Part shown: positions 33,980-42,888 of the stretch, piece by piece
How positions within the stretch are numbered: position 1 is the first letter of the stretch
Layout of the letters: every line of letters starts with the position of its first letter
Notes under the pieces: model-generated
What the model saw: only the letters and a program-made list of their open reading frames with translations
The model's database searches: none
Told to the model about the DNA's origin: nothing
DNA from: JADGGM01 sp035277485
GTDB taxonomy: Bacteria > Gemmatimonadota > Gemmatimonadetes > Gemmatimonadales > Gemmatimonadaceae
DNA length: 64,000 nucleotides
NCBI GenBank assembly: GCA_035277485.1
Contig: DATEKK010000155.1
Span: 1 to 64,000 of the forward strand
Reading direction: 5' to 3'
Made by a program: the position numbers and the translations under genes

Positions 33980-34900
33980 TTGCGCACCCGATTCTGGATG
34001 CTGCTACTCCCCCTTGGCATCGCCGCCTGCTCGCACGAACATCGTCCCCAGACCTCGTTCAACGGACAGGAAGCACTCGGTTTCGTCAAGACACAACTCG
34101 ACTTCGGCCCACGCATCCCCGGCTCGCCCGCCCACCGCAAAACCGGTGACTGGATCGTTGCCCAAATGAAGCAGCGCGCCGACACCGTCATCGAGCAACG
34201 ATGGACGCACGTCACGGTGCACGGCGACACGCTGCCGCTCCGCAACATCATCGCCCGCTTCAAGCCGGACGCCGCCCAACGCATCCTCTACCTGACGCAC
34301 TGGGACACCCGCCCCATCTCCGACGGCGCCACGGATCCCGCCCAACGCGCGCTCCCCATGCCCGGCGCAAACGACGGGGCCTCCGGCGTCGCCTTGTTCA
34401 TTGCGTTAGGCGACGCCCTCCGCAAGACGCCGCCCACCGTGGGCGTCGACCTCGTCTTCGTCGACGGCGAAGACTACGGCGACTTCGACAACGGCGATCT
34501 CTCGAAAGTCACCGACGTCCTCCTCGGCTCCACATACTTCGCCCAACACTTGCCTTCGCCTAACTATAAACCGCTCTACGGCATCCTCTGGGACATGATC
34601 GGCGACCGCGACCTCGACATCTACCAGGAAGGCCACTCGCTCCAACAAGCCCCCGAAGTCGTCTCCCTCGTCTGGAACACCGCCGCCGACCTGGGCTACT
34701 CCCACTACTTCATCCCCGCACCCGGCCAGACCATTACCGACGACCACGTCCCACTCCTCAACGCGGGCTTGCACGTCATCGATGTCATCGACTACGACTA
34801 CCCCTGGCACCACACACCCCAGGATACCTTCGATAAAGTCTCCGCCCAAAGCCTCCAAATCGTCGGCGACGTCGCCACCAAACTCCTAACGTCGCAATAG
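33980..34900 (+). CDS. M28 family metallopeptidase, exported lipoprotein
   Basis: A 306-residue protein. I place the start at TTG 33980: GGAG lies eight bases upstream and translation gives MRTRFWMLLLPLGIAAC, a complete lipoprotein signal ending in Cys17. Zinc ligands of the M28 fold are in LTHWDTRP, PGANDGASG, VDGEDYGD, ILWDMIGDRD and PWHHTPQDT. The LDFGPRIPGSPAHRKTGDWI opening is shared with glutaminyl cyclases, so either aminopeptidase or cyclase activity is possible. Likely located in the periplasm or at the outer membrane. Confidence 0.88.
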   Translation: MRTRFWMLLLPLGIAACSHEHRPQTSFNGQEALGFVKTQLDFGPRIPGSPAHRKTGDWIVAQMKQRADTVIEQRWTHVTVHGDTLPLRNIIARFKPDAAQRILYLTHWDTRPISDGATDPAQRALPMPGANDGASGVALFIALGDALRKTPPTVGVDLVFVDGEDYGDFDNGDLSKVTDVLLGSTYFAQHLPSPNYKPLYGILWDMIGDRDLDIYQEGHSLQQAPEVVSLVWNTAADLGYSHYFIPAPGQTITDDHVPLLNAGLHVIDVIDYDYPWHHTPQDTFDKVSAQSLQIVGDVATKLLTSQ

Positions 34901-34997
34901 CCGATCGGCCCCCCCTTGCGGCCTCCGCAAGGTTTTGCTCCGCCCAAAAAATTTCGATGACGCTGGCTGCATCCTCACCGCCTATCGTGCGGCCACG

Positions 34998-35639
34998 ATG
35001 CCAACACCAGCCGAACGCCGCGCCCTGTTCTTCCTCTCCGCCCTCCTCATCCTGGGCGGTACCGTCCGCGCATACGCGGCGCTCGCCACGCATTCTTCCC
35101 CGTCCGCTCTCGAATCGGCCGACCTCGATCACCAAATCCAAGATGTCGATTCGGCTCGGTCTCGTGCCAAAAAGCCAACGCGCAAAACCCGTCGCGCGCA
35201 CTCCTCCATTCACGACACCACAGGCGAGTTCAACGTTCCCGCGGGCTCGGCTTCATCGCAAACCGCGACGCCCATCCAACAGCCACCGGCATTCGTCAAA
35301 CTGCCGCGCCGCACCCGCAAACCGCATGACTCGTCCTCCGCACACATCGATGTCCAGGTAGATCTGGATGTCGCCTCGGCCGCCGACATCGAACGGCTTC
35401 CACGCATCGGACCGACACTCGCGCGACGCATCGTCGCCGATCGCGATTCGCTCGGTCCCTTCGGAAATTTGGAAGGCCTGCAACGCGTGCGCGGTGTCGG
35501 TCCGGCACTCGCACGCATCCTCGCTCCGCATGTGACGTTCTCCCTCGAACCGCGTCCTCACCGTGTGGATCGACCGGACGGGCGAGGGGCCGTCCGAAAG
35601 TCACGCCGCAGCCGCGCCCGCGTGTCAGATCCTCCTTGA
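34998..35639 (+). CDS. comEA: ComEA-like helix-hairpin-helix protein
   Basis: A 213-residue protein. Residues 8-30 are a membrane segment (RRALFFLSALLILGGTVRAY), then a long polar linker, then a pair of HhH motifs: VDLDVASAADIERLPRIGPT, then LARRIVADRD, and RVRGVGPALARIL. This order is that of ComEA, which binds incoming double-stranded DNA in the periplasm during transformation. The linker and basic C-terminal tail are longer than usual. It lies 102 bases before pilB, so the pilus motor genes and a DNA receptor are adjacent. Some ComEA-like HhH proteins have other roles, so competence is an inference. Confidence 0.8.
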   Translation: MPTPAERRALFFLSALLILGGTVRAYAALATHSSPSALESADLDHQIQDVDSARSRAKKPTRKTRRAHSSIHDTTGEFNVPAGSASSQTATPIQQPPAFVKLPRRTRKPHDSSSAHIDVQVDLDVASAADIERLPRIGPTLARRIVADRDSLGPFGNLEGLQRVRGVGPALARILAPHVTFSLEPRPHRVDRPDGRGAVRKSRRSRARVSDPP

Positions 35640-35741
35640 GCTCACCGACGAGCGGCCCACCACCCGCCGCCGGCACACGCTTTCGTCGCGCCCTCCAATC
35701 GACTCGATCCTACGACGCGAAATAACCCCACCCGGGCGAAC

Positions 35742-37568
35742 ATGGCTGCACCCGTAGCTGCATCTGGCGAGCGCATCGGCGAGCTCCTCATTCGAGAAGG
35801 GCTCATCACGCGCGATGCGCTCGACAAAGCGCTGCAAGAGCAGAAAAACACCGGCATGCGCGTCGGGTACAGCCTCGTCAAACTCGGCTTCATCGATGAA
35901 GTCGATCTCACCAGGATGCTCGCCCGCCAGTACCGTATGCCCGCTGTCGACCTCAGCAACTTCGAGGTCGATGCCCGCATCGCCAAGCTCATCCCCTCCG
36001 AGCTGGCACAGCGTCACCTCGTGCTCCCCCTCAAGCGCGAAGGTCGCACCCTCACCGTCGCGATGGCCGACCCCTCCGACCTCGGCGTCATCGACGACCT
36101 GAAGTTCATCACCCGGTACGACATCTTCCCCGTCATCGCCGGCGAATACACGCTCCGCAACGCCATCGAGCGGCACTATGGCGAGACGCCCGATGACGCA
36201 CTGCAAAACCTCCTCGCCGATATCGGCGATGACGGTGACGTCGAAGTCGTCGAAGACCGCGAAGAAGAAGTCAATGCAACGGCCCTCGCTGCCGCAATCG
36301 ACGATGCCCCCGTCGTCAAACTGATCAACGGCCTCCTCACCGACGCCGTCAAACGCGGCGCTTCAGACATCCACTTCGAGTGCTACGAACACGAGATGCG
36401 CGTCCGCTACCGCATCGATGGCGCTCTCCAGGAAGTCATGAAGCCGCCCATGAAGCTCAAAGCCGCCTTGATCTCACGCTTCAAGATCATGGCGAACCTG
36501 AACATCGCCGAACGCCGCGTGCCGCAAGACGGCCGCATCAAACTCAAGATCGGTAAGAAGGTTATTGACTACCGCGTCTCGACACTGCCCACACTGTTCG
36601 GCGAAAAAGTCGTCCTCCGAATCCTCGACAAGGGCAACCTCACTCTCGATCTCGAGAAATTCGGCATCGAGCCGCGCGCCGAACACGATCTCATGGAGGC
36701 GGTTTCGAATCCCTACGGCATGGTGCTCGTCACCGGCCCAACGGGATCCGGCAAAACCACCACGCTCTATTCCGCGCTCTCCAAGGTCAACAACATCGAC
36801 GTCAACATCATGACCGCCGAAGATCCCGTCGAATACAACTTGTACGGGATCAATCAGGTGCTCGTCCGCACCGAAATCGGGCTCTCGTTCGCCGCAGCCC
36901 TCAAAGCATTCCTGCGGCAAGACCCGAACATCATCATGATCGGCGAGATCCGTGACCTGGAAACCGGTGGCATCGCCATCAAGGCCGCCCTCACTGGTCA
37001 CCTCGTCATGTCCACCCTCCACACCAACTCGGCGCCCGAAACAGTCACGCGACTGCTCGACATGGGACTCGAACCCTTCAACGTCGCGTCAGCACTCAAC
37101 CTCGTGCTCGCCCAACGGCTGGTTCGGCGCATCTGCAACCGCTGCCGAGAGAGATACGAGTGGGGAGACGACGAATACCGCGCGGCCAAACTCTCGCCCG
37201 GCATGACCCTCGGCGACCTTCACTATACGGACGAAGCCATCCAGAACATGAAGCGCGGCGCGGTCGCCGACGCGCAGCCAGTCGTCGCCGACTTCAACCT
37301 CGATACTACGGTCGAACAGGTGCCGCTGTGGCGCGGACGCGGCTGCGATGCGTGCGCCGGGTCAGGCCTCAAAGGACGCCAAGGCCTCTACGAAGTCATG
37401 GCCATGACGCCACGCGTGCGAAAACTCATCCTGCAAAACGTTGGTGCCGTCGAAATCCGCGACGCCGCCATCGCCGACGGCATGCTCACCCTCCGCATGG
37501 ACGGCATGCTCAAGGTGATGAAAGGGATTACGACACTTGAGCAGGTGATCCGCGAAACAGCGGCTTGA
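35742..37568 (+). CDS. pilB: Type IV pilus assembly ATPase PilB
   Basis: A 608-residue cytoplasmic hexameric ATPase powering pilus extension. The N-terminal GspE_N-type domain begins GERIGELLIREGLITRDAL. The motor has Walker A GPTGSGKTTTLYSAL, the Asp box, Walker B IIMIGEIRD and the His box MSTLHTNSAPETVTRLLDMG. The zinc-binding cysteines are in CNRCRER and CDACAGSG. Length and layout match PilB; the nearby pilT and pilC favour the pilus over a type II secretion GspE. ATG 35742. Confidence 0.94.
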   Translation: MAAPVAASGERIGELLIREGLITRDALDKALQEQKNTGMRVGYSLVKLGFIDEVDLTRMLARQYRMPAVDLSNFEVDARIAKLIPSELAQRHLVLPLKREGRTLTVAMADPSDLGVIDDLKFITRYDIFPVIAGEYTLRNAIERHYGETPDDALQNLLADIGDDGDVEVVEDREEEVNATALAAAIDDAPVVKLINGLLTDAVKRGASDIHFECYEHEMRVRYRIDGALQEVMKPPMKLKAALISRFKIMANLNIAERRVPQDGRIKLKIGKKVIDYRVSTLPTLFGEKVVLRILDKGNLTLDLEKFGIEPRAEHDLMEAVSNPYGMVLVTGPTGSGKTTTLYSALSKVNNIDVNIMTAEDPVEYNLYGINQVLVRTEIGLSFAAALKAFLRQDPNIIMIGEIRDLETGGIAIKAALTGHLVMSTLHTNSAPETVTRLLDMGLEPFNVASALNLVLAQRLVRRICNRCRERYEWGDDEYRAAKLSPGMTLGDLHYTDEAIQNMKRGAVADAQPVVADFNLDTTVEQVPLWRGRGCDACAGSGLKGRQGLYEVMAMTPRVRKLILQNVGAVEIRDAAIADGMLTLRMDGMLKVMKGITTLEQVIRETAA

Positions 37569-37708
37569 TGCGCAGCCGCCAAGGGGCCCGGGCCTCGCGC
37601 GTGGAGTGACCTAAACAGTCGTCCCACGCCGAGTTCAGGGTTTTACCAGGGTCGGCGCTCGTCAGTCTACCGTGTAACGCAAAGCCGATTTCTCACTCGA
37701 TACAGGCC

Positions 37709-38881
37709 ATGACGTCTCCCGCTCCAATCACTCCCGCGTCGGTCAACCTCCGCTCGCTCCTCGAAGAGATGATCGAGCGCGATGCGTCCGACTTGCACAT
37801 CACGGCGGGCGACAAACCCAAACTGCGCATCGACGGCGAAATCCAAAACGCAAACGTCGATGCGGTGCTCTCGCCAAAAGACACCATGCAGTTGGCCTAC
37901 TCGATCCTCACGGAAAACCAGAAGAAACGATTCGAGACCGAGGACGAGCTCGACTTCTCGTTCGGCATCCAGAACCTCGCGCGCTTCCGCGGCAACTGCT
38001 TCAAGCAGCGCGGTTGCGTCTCGCTCGTTATCCGGCAAATCCCGTTCAACGTCCGCACCTTCGAGGAGCTCGGTCTCCCCGCGGCCGTTGCACACATGGC
38101 AGAGAAACCGCGTGGACTCGTCCTCGTAACCGGCCCCACTGGATCAGGAAAGAGCACCACCCTCGCCGCGATGATCGACAAGATCAACCGCGAGCGCAAA
38201 GGCCACATCATCACGGTGGAAGACCCCATCGAGTTCATCCACCGACACCAGAGCTGCATCGTCAACCAGCGCGAAGTCGGCACCGACACCAAGAGCTTCG
38301 CCACCGCGCTCAAGTACGCCCTGCGCGAAGACCCCGACACGATTCTCGTCGGCGAAATGCGCGACCTCGAAACCATCCAGGCCGCCCTGACCATCGCCGA
38401 GACGGGCCACCTCTGCCTCGCCACGCTGCACACCAACTCCGCGGCCGAAGCCATCAATCGCGTCATCGACGTGTTCCCGTCCCACCAACAGGAACAGGTC
38501 CGCGCGCAGCTGGCCTTCACGCTCGAAGGCATCATCACCCAAACGCTCCTCCCCCGCGCAAAGGGACGAGGACGCGCCATGGCCGCTGAAATTCTGGTCG
38601 TCACGCCGGCGATCCGCGCGCTCATTCGCGACGCCAAAGTGCACCAGATCTATTCGCTCATGCAGGGCGGCAAGAAGTACGGCATGCAGACACTCAACGA
38701 CGCGCTGTACCAGCTGTACGTCGCACGCGAAGTCGAGATGGATGAGTGCCTGCGCGTCACGTCGGATCCCAACGAATTCATGCGCATGATCGGCGAACCG
38801 CCGCTCACCAGCGACGCCTCGGACTTGATGAAGACCGGCAACAAATCGTCCAAGGTTGCGTCCATCGCGGGCAAGCGTTAG
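37709..38881 (+). CDS. pilT: Type IV pilus retraction ATPase PilT
   Basis: A 390-residue retraction motor. SDLHITAGDKPKLRIDGEI at the N terminus, Walker A GPTGSGKSTTLAAMID, Walker B DTILVGEMRDLETIQ, the LATLHTNSAAEAINR His box and the C-terminal AIRALIRDAKVHQIYSLMQ, which carries the AIRNLIRE-type PilT signature, are all visible. Retraction pulls in bound DNA in competent bacteria and drives twitching. It lies 140 bases after pilB. Confidence 0.96.
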   Translation: MTSPAPITPASVNLRSLLEEMIERDASDLHITAGDKPKLRIDGEIQNANVDAVLSPKDTMQLAYSILTENQKKRFETEDELDFSFGIQNLARFRGNCFKQRGCVSLVIRQIPFNVRTFEELGLPAAVAHMAEKPRGLVLVTGPTGSGKSTTLAAMIDKINRERKGHIITVEDPIEFIHRHQSCIVNQREVGTDTKSFATALKYALREDPDTILVGEMRDLETIQAALTIAETGHLCLATLHTNSAAEAINRVIDVFPSHQQEQVRAQLAFTLEGIITQTLLPRAKGRGRAMAAEILVVTPAIRALIRDAKVHQIYSLMQGGKKYGMQTLNDALYQLYVAREVEMDECLRVTSDPNEFMRMIGEPPLTSDASDLMKTGNKSSKVASIAGKR

Positions 38882-38902
38882 CCCGCTACCCAGAGACTCA
38901 CC

Positions 38903-40093
38903 ATGCCAACATTCGCCTATACCGCGCGCACACTCGGCGGCGAGCTCAAGACCGCTACTATGGATGCCGCGTCGCGCGACGAAGTCGTCGCGCAGCTGCG
39001 CCGCCAGAAACTCATCGTCGTCAAGATCGACGAGGAAAAGGCCAAGAAGCGGATGGGCCGCATCAAGACGCGCGACATCGTCATCTTCACGCGCCAGTTT
39101 GCGACGATGATCAACGCGGGCCTTCCGTTAGTCCAGGCCCTCGACATTCTGTCGCGGCAGAGCGAGAACAAAGCGCTGCAGGACGTCACCCGCCAGGTCG
39201 TGTACGACGTCGAGTCCGGCCATACCGTGGCCGACGCCCTGAGACGCCACCCCAAGGCGTTTACGGACCTGTACGTCAACATGGTCGCCGCCGGTGAAGC
39301 AGGCGGTATTCTCGATACCATTCTGCTGCGCCTCGCCACCTTCCTCGAGAAGAACGACGCCCTCGTCGGCAAGGTGAAGAGCGCGATGATCTACCCTGCC
39401 GTGATCATGAGCGTGGCCGTCGTCGCCATCGTCGTCCTGCTCATCTTCGTGATCCCGGTCTTCCAGAACATGTTCGCCAGCGTGAACCTGTCGCTCCCGC
39501 TGCCGACACGGGTGGTCATCGGACTGTCCTCGTTCCTCAAGCACTACTGGTGGTTGATGGGCGCCGGCATCTGGGGCGGCATCTTCATGCTCCGCCAGTT
39601 CTACCGCACCCCGACCGGGAAACTGCGCATCGACAGCTTCCTGCTCCATATGCCCGTGTTAGGCGACCTGCTCCGCAAGAGCGCGGTGTCGCGTTTCACC
39701 CGCACGTTAGGCACGCTCATCAGCTCGGGCGTCAGCATTCTCGACGGCCTCGAGATCACGGCCAAGACCGCGGGCAACCAGGTCATTCACAACGCCATCA
39801 TGGAGTCGCGCGCCTCGATCGCCGGCGGCGACACCATCAGCGCGCCGCTGCAGAAGAGCAACGTCTTCCCGCCCATGGTCATCTCCATGATCGCCGTCGG
39901 CGAGCAAACGGGCGGACTGGACGAAATGCTCACCAAAATCGCCGACTTCTACGACACCGAAGTCGACACGGCCGTCAGCGGATTGCTCAGCCTCATGGAA
40001 CCGATCATGATCGTGTTCCTGGGCGTCATCGTCGGCGGCATGGTGGTCGCCATGTACCTGCCGATCTTCGACATGATCAACGCCGTGCAATAG
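38903..40093 (+). CDS. pilC: Type IV pilus inner-membrane platform protein PilC
   Basis: A 396-residue GspF-family platform protein with two homologous halves, each with FTRQFATMINAGLPLVQALD-like and FTRTLGTLISSGVSILDGLE segments, and three hydrophobic regions, the last MIVFLGVIVGGMVVAMYLP. FAYTARTLGG at the N terminus is standard. PilB and PilT act on this protein. It starts 21 bases after pilT and the run is closed by a strong terminator. No major pilin, pilD or secretin genes lie in the window. Confidence 0.94.
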   Translation: MPTFAYTARTLGGELKTATMDAASRDEVVAQLRRQKLIVVKIDEEKAKKRMGRIKTRDIVIFTRQFATMINAGLPLVQALDILSRQSENKALQDVTRQVVYDVESGHTVADALRRHPKAFTDLYVNMVAAGEAGGILDTILLRLATFLEKNDALVGKVKSAMIYPAVIMSVAVVAIVVLLIFVIPVFQNMFASVNLSLPLPTRVVIGLSSFLKHYWWLMGAGIWGGIFMLRQFYRTPTGKLRIDSFLLHMPVLGDLLRKSAVSRFTRTLGTLISSGVSILDGLEITAKTAGNQVIHNAIMESRASIAGGDTISAPLQKSNVFPPMVISMIAVGEQTGGLDEMLTKIADFYDTEVDTAVSGLLSLMEPIMIVFLGVIVGGMVVAMYLPIFDMINAVQ

Positions 40094-40120
40094 CCTCGGC
40101 GGTCGGACACGTGGTAAAAC

Positions 40121-40146
40121 GCCCCGTCGGGAAACCCCGACGGGGC
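40121..40146 (+). terminator. Rho-independent-type terminator after pilC
   Basis: GCCCCGTCGG and CCGACGGGGC flank GAAACC, giving a perfect 10-bp G+C stem, followed by ATTTGCG, a weak T-tract. AAAA precedes the stem, so it could also work from the other side for the convergent DUF932-like gene. It starts 28 bases after the pilC stop. Confidence 0.8.
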
Positions 40147-40190
40147 ATTTGCGTTAGGCGTCCGGCGCCATGGTGCCCGCATGTCGCCAG

Positions 40191-40883
40191 TTAGGCGCCA
40201 GCCATCACTGCTTCGCGGCGCCGAGTTGGGGACGTCACCAGGCGGGCGAGGAGGCCGCCGCCCAATTCCTCGAGATTCCAGCGGTGCTCGGCGTCCCGCG
40301 TATCACGCGCGTACGACGTCACCGCATTCATGAGACCGAATGACGTCCAGTCGCGGGCACGCGTGAACCGATCGAGGATGTCCGCCAGATCCTCGCGGGG
40401 AATCCGATGCATCGCCGGCAGAAGCTGGATCATCGCCTCGACCTGCACGTCCGCCGCCGTTCGCATCTCGTCCACAACACCCGCAAACACGTCGCTCGCC
40501 GCGCACGCGCGCACTGCCCCCCGAACGTCGAGCAAGGTCGCCGTGCTGTCGTACGCCGGCCGTAAGACGTCGCTGCATTCGATGCGCTCGAGGCGCCGAG
40601 ACTGCATCACATGCGCGGCGATCGCGCCGTTGCTGCACACCTGTCGAAACGTGTACGGGCTCACCACGATCTCGGATCCTGTCGCGCGCAGTGCGACTCC
40701 CGCGTTCACCGCGTCGCCTGCGCGCACCTCGGCCTGCGCAGGAAGCACCGACCGCGCGAACAACCGCACGTCGTCGTCGAACACGTTCGAGACCACGCCG
40801 CCAAGCGATGTCACTTCGTCGGCGAACGCATCCTGGATCTCGCGAATCGTGGGAGCATACTCGGGCTGGTAGGCGGTGCTCAT
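40191..40883 (-). CDS. DUF932-like protein
   Basis: A 230-residue soluble protein with GGAGG nine bases upstream of ATG 40883. FRQVCSNGAIAAHVMQSRRL and DWTSFGLMNAVTSYARDTRD resemble segments of the DUF932 phage/plasmid-associated family, but the match is from memory. Family function is unknown, though several members lie on mobile elements. The stop codon TAA is inside a GTTAGGC copy (40190). Neighbours are housekeeping, so there is no direct sign of a prophage. Confidence 0.55.
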   Translation of the reverse strand: MSTAYQPEYAPTIREIQDAFADEVTSLGGVVSNVFDDDVRLFARSVLPAQAEVRAGDAVNAGVALRATGSEIVVSPYTFRQVCSNGAIAAHVMQSRRLERIECSDVLRPAYDSTATLLDVRGAVRACAASDVFAGVVDEMRTAADVQVEAMIQLLPAMHRIPREDLADILDRFTRARDWTSFGLMNAVTSYARDTRDAEHRWNLEELGGGLLARLVTSPTRRREAVMAGA

Positions 40884-41071
40884 GGCTCCTCCTTCCCCGG
40901 TGGTCGGCCATCTCTATCGGATAGCATGCCCCCAGATACCACCGGTTGGGTAGAGCTGTTCCCTCGGGAGACAAACCTCGCAGTGCCGCTCGTGCCGTTC
41001 GAGTTGACACGCCCCAGGTCACTCGCGAGTATCGCGCTGTGGTACCTCGCGTCGCTTCAGGAGAACCCATC

Positions 41072-41605
41072 ATGTCCAATCCACACGGTTCATCCCCGCG
41101 GTCCATGGCTGAGGACGCCGAGTACGCCAGGAATCTTCGCGAGACAGTGGATCGGGCGGCCGCGGAGCTGCGCGCGATCCCGGACGATGTTGCTTCCGTT
41201 AGGCCCGCGCCCGGCAAGTGGTCGATCAAGGAAATCATCGGCCACCTGATCGATTCGGCCTCGCACAACCACCAGCGGTTCGTCCGCGCACGGTGGCAGG
41301 ACGACCTGGTGTTCCAGGGCTACCAACAGGACGAATGGGTGGCCGCGCAACAGTATCAGTCGGTGCCGTGGGACGAGCTCGTGACGCTCTGGCACACGTA
41401 CAACCGGCATGTGGCGCGTGTGATGGCGCAGGTACCCGTCGCTGTCGCACGCCGCGAGCACACGCGGCACAACCTCGACCAGATCGCGTGGCAAACGGTC
41501 CCAGCCGACCAGCCGGCGACGCTCGAGTACTTCATGCGCGACTACGTCGGCCATCTCCAGCACCACCTCCGCCAGGTGGCCGAGCGCCGGTCGCGGTCGG
41601 CGTGA
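41072..41605 (+). CDS. DinB-family (DfsB-like) four-helix protein
   Basis: A 177-residue protein. LRAIPDDVASVRPAPGKWSI then EIIGHLIDSASHNHQRFVRA is the DinB-superfamily N-terminal helix pair, with metal-binding histidines in GHLIDSASH and RDYVGHLQHHL. Members are metal-dependent thiol transferases or unknown. AGGAG lies eight bases before ATG 41072. It is convergent with the HTH-citrate synthase 13 bases downstream. Confidence 0.85.
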   Translation: MSNPHGSSPRSMAEDAEYARNLRETVDRAAAELRAIPDDVASVRPAPGKWSIKEIIGHLIDSASHNHQRFVRARWQDDLVFQGYQQDEWVAAQQYQSVPWDELVTLWHTYNRHVARVMAQVPVAVARREHTRHNLDQIAWQTVPADQPATLEYFMRDYVGHLQHHLRQVAERRSRSA

Positions 41606-41618
41606 GGCCGGCTATCGG

Positions 41619-42833
41619 TCAGGCCGGCGAGATCGCCGGCGCTCCGTTAGGCGGCACGCCCGTGTAGCGGGCGCGCGGCCGGATGATCTGGTCGAGCGCA
41701 TACTGCTCGATGGCGTGCCCCAGCCAGCCGATGCTGCGACCGATCGCGAAGAGCGTGAGGCCCGAGTCGGGCGGCAAGCCGAGCACGCGCGACACGGCGG
41801 CGAGGGCGAAGTCCACGTTAGGCGCGTCGCCGGTGAGCGAGGTGCCCGCACGTGCGAACTCGCGAACGAAACGAAGCTCCCGCGACCGCTGAAAATGCTC
41901 GCCGAGCAGGGCGAGGAGCGCCGCGGAGCGCGGATCGCCGCGGGGGTAGAGGGGATGGCCGAAGCCCTCGATGCGCAGACCCTGCCGCACTCGCAACGCG
42001 AGGGCCGAGTGAAGGGACCGGCTCCGGCGCAGCATCGCCAGGAGCGATTCGGCGCGCGACGTGCTGCCGCCGTGCTTCACGCCCTCGATCGCCGCGAGTC
42101 CGCCGCCGACCACGGCGTACGGCTGCGATCCGGCCGACGCGATGCATCGCGCCGTGAACGCGGACACGTTGAGCTCGTGGTCGGCCATGAGGATGAGTGC
42201 CGCGCGAATCACGTCCTGGGCGCGAGCATGCACGCGCCAGCCGCGCGCGAGCGCCGCGTCAATGCGATCCGCGCGCGCTCGGCGTGCCGCGACGCCCACC
42301 AACAAGTCGAGTATGCGCCAGGCCGAGCGCACGACGGCCTCGGGGCGGAGATCGAAGGCCTGGGCATCGGTGGCCGACGCGAGCGCCAACGCCGCCTGCG
42401 CGCGCGGCACGAACGCCCCGCGCGACGACCGGCTGCCTAACGGGCCGGGATGCACCGCGCGCGGCGGGCGCGCGGCGTCGCGGCTGCCCGTCCAGATGAG
42501 CGACGCCACTTCTTCGACAGTTGCCTCGCGCGCGAGCTCGACGACGTTGAGACCTCGATAATAGAGCGCGTCACCCGTGATCAGGGTGATCGACGACGCC
42601 AACACCGGAACGCCCCATTGCAGCGCGTGCGCCGCGACCTTGTCCGGGTCGCGCCGCTCTTCCGCACGGAGACGAAGCCGCTCGACATCGTCACGCGGGT
42701 ACCGGCGCGCCCGGCTCGAGCCGGGCCCGGGTTGGGACCGGATGAGCCCGCGGCTCACGTACGCGTAGAGCGTCGGGCGCGTCACGCCGAGCGCGCGCGC
42801 GGCCTCAGCGGCGGAGAGGGTGTCGCTGCTCAT
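41619..42833 (-). CDS. Citrate synthase-like protein with N-terminal HTH domain
   Basis: A 404-residue protein. Residues 5-55 form a MerR/excisionase-like helix-turn-helix (SAAEAARALGVTRPTLYAYV, then RGLIRSQPGPGSS with basic residues). From about residue 70 it is a citrate synthase fold with catalytic positions kept: His in GVKHGGS, His in GFGHPLYP and Asp in APNVDFALA. A metabolic enzyme fused to a DNA-binding head suggests a regulator sensing citrate-cycle ligands, or an enzyme controlling its own synthesis. Its ATG is one base from the 14-bp palindrome, and a second citrate synthase is divergent. Confidence 0.88.
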   Translation of the reverse strand: MSSDTLSAAEAARALGVTRPTLYAYVSRGLIRSQPGPGSSRARRYPRDDVERLRLRAEERRDPDKVAAHALQWGVPVLASSITLITGDALYYRGLNVVELAREATVEEVASLIWTGSRDAARPPRAVHPGPLGSRSSRGAFVPRAQAALALASATDAQAFDLRPEAVVRSAWRILDLLVGVAARRARADRIDAALARGWRVHARAQDVIRAALILMADHELNVSAFTARCIASAGSQPYAVVGGGLAAIEGVKHGGSTSRAESLLAMLRRSRSLHSALALRVRQGLRIEGFGHPLYPRGDPRSAALLALLGEHFQRSRELRFVREFARAGTSLTGDAPNVDFALAAVSRVLGLPPDSGLTLFAIGRSIGWLGHAIEQYALDQIIRPRARYTGVPPNGAPAISPA

Positions 42834-42834
42834 A

Positions 42835-42848
42835 TTGATCGATCAATC
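42835..42848. promoter_or_regulatory. Palindromic operator between divergent citrate synthase genes
   Basis: ATTGATCGATCAAT is a perfect 14-bp palindrome, one base from the HTH-citrate synthase ATG. TATTAT at 42861-42866 could be the -10 box of the rightward gene, putting the palindrome over its -35 region. The intergenic space is only 55 bases. The HTH-bearing protein is the obvious candidate ligand. Confidence 0.65.
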
Positions 42849-42888
42849 AACATTGACCGTATTATGCGCGGAGATCTAGGTTCCGGCC

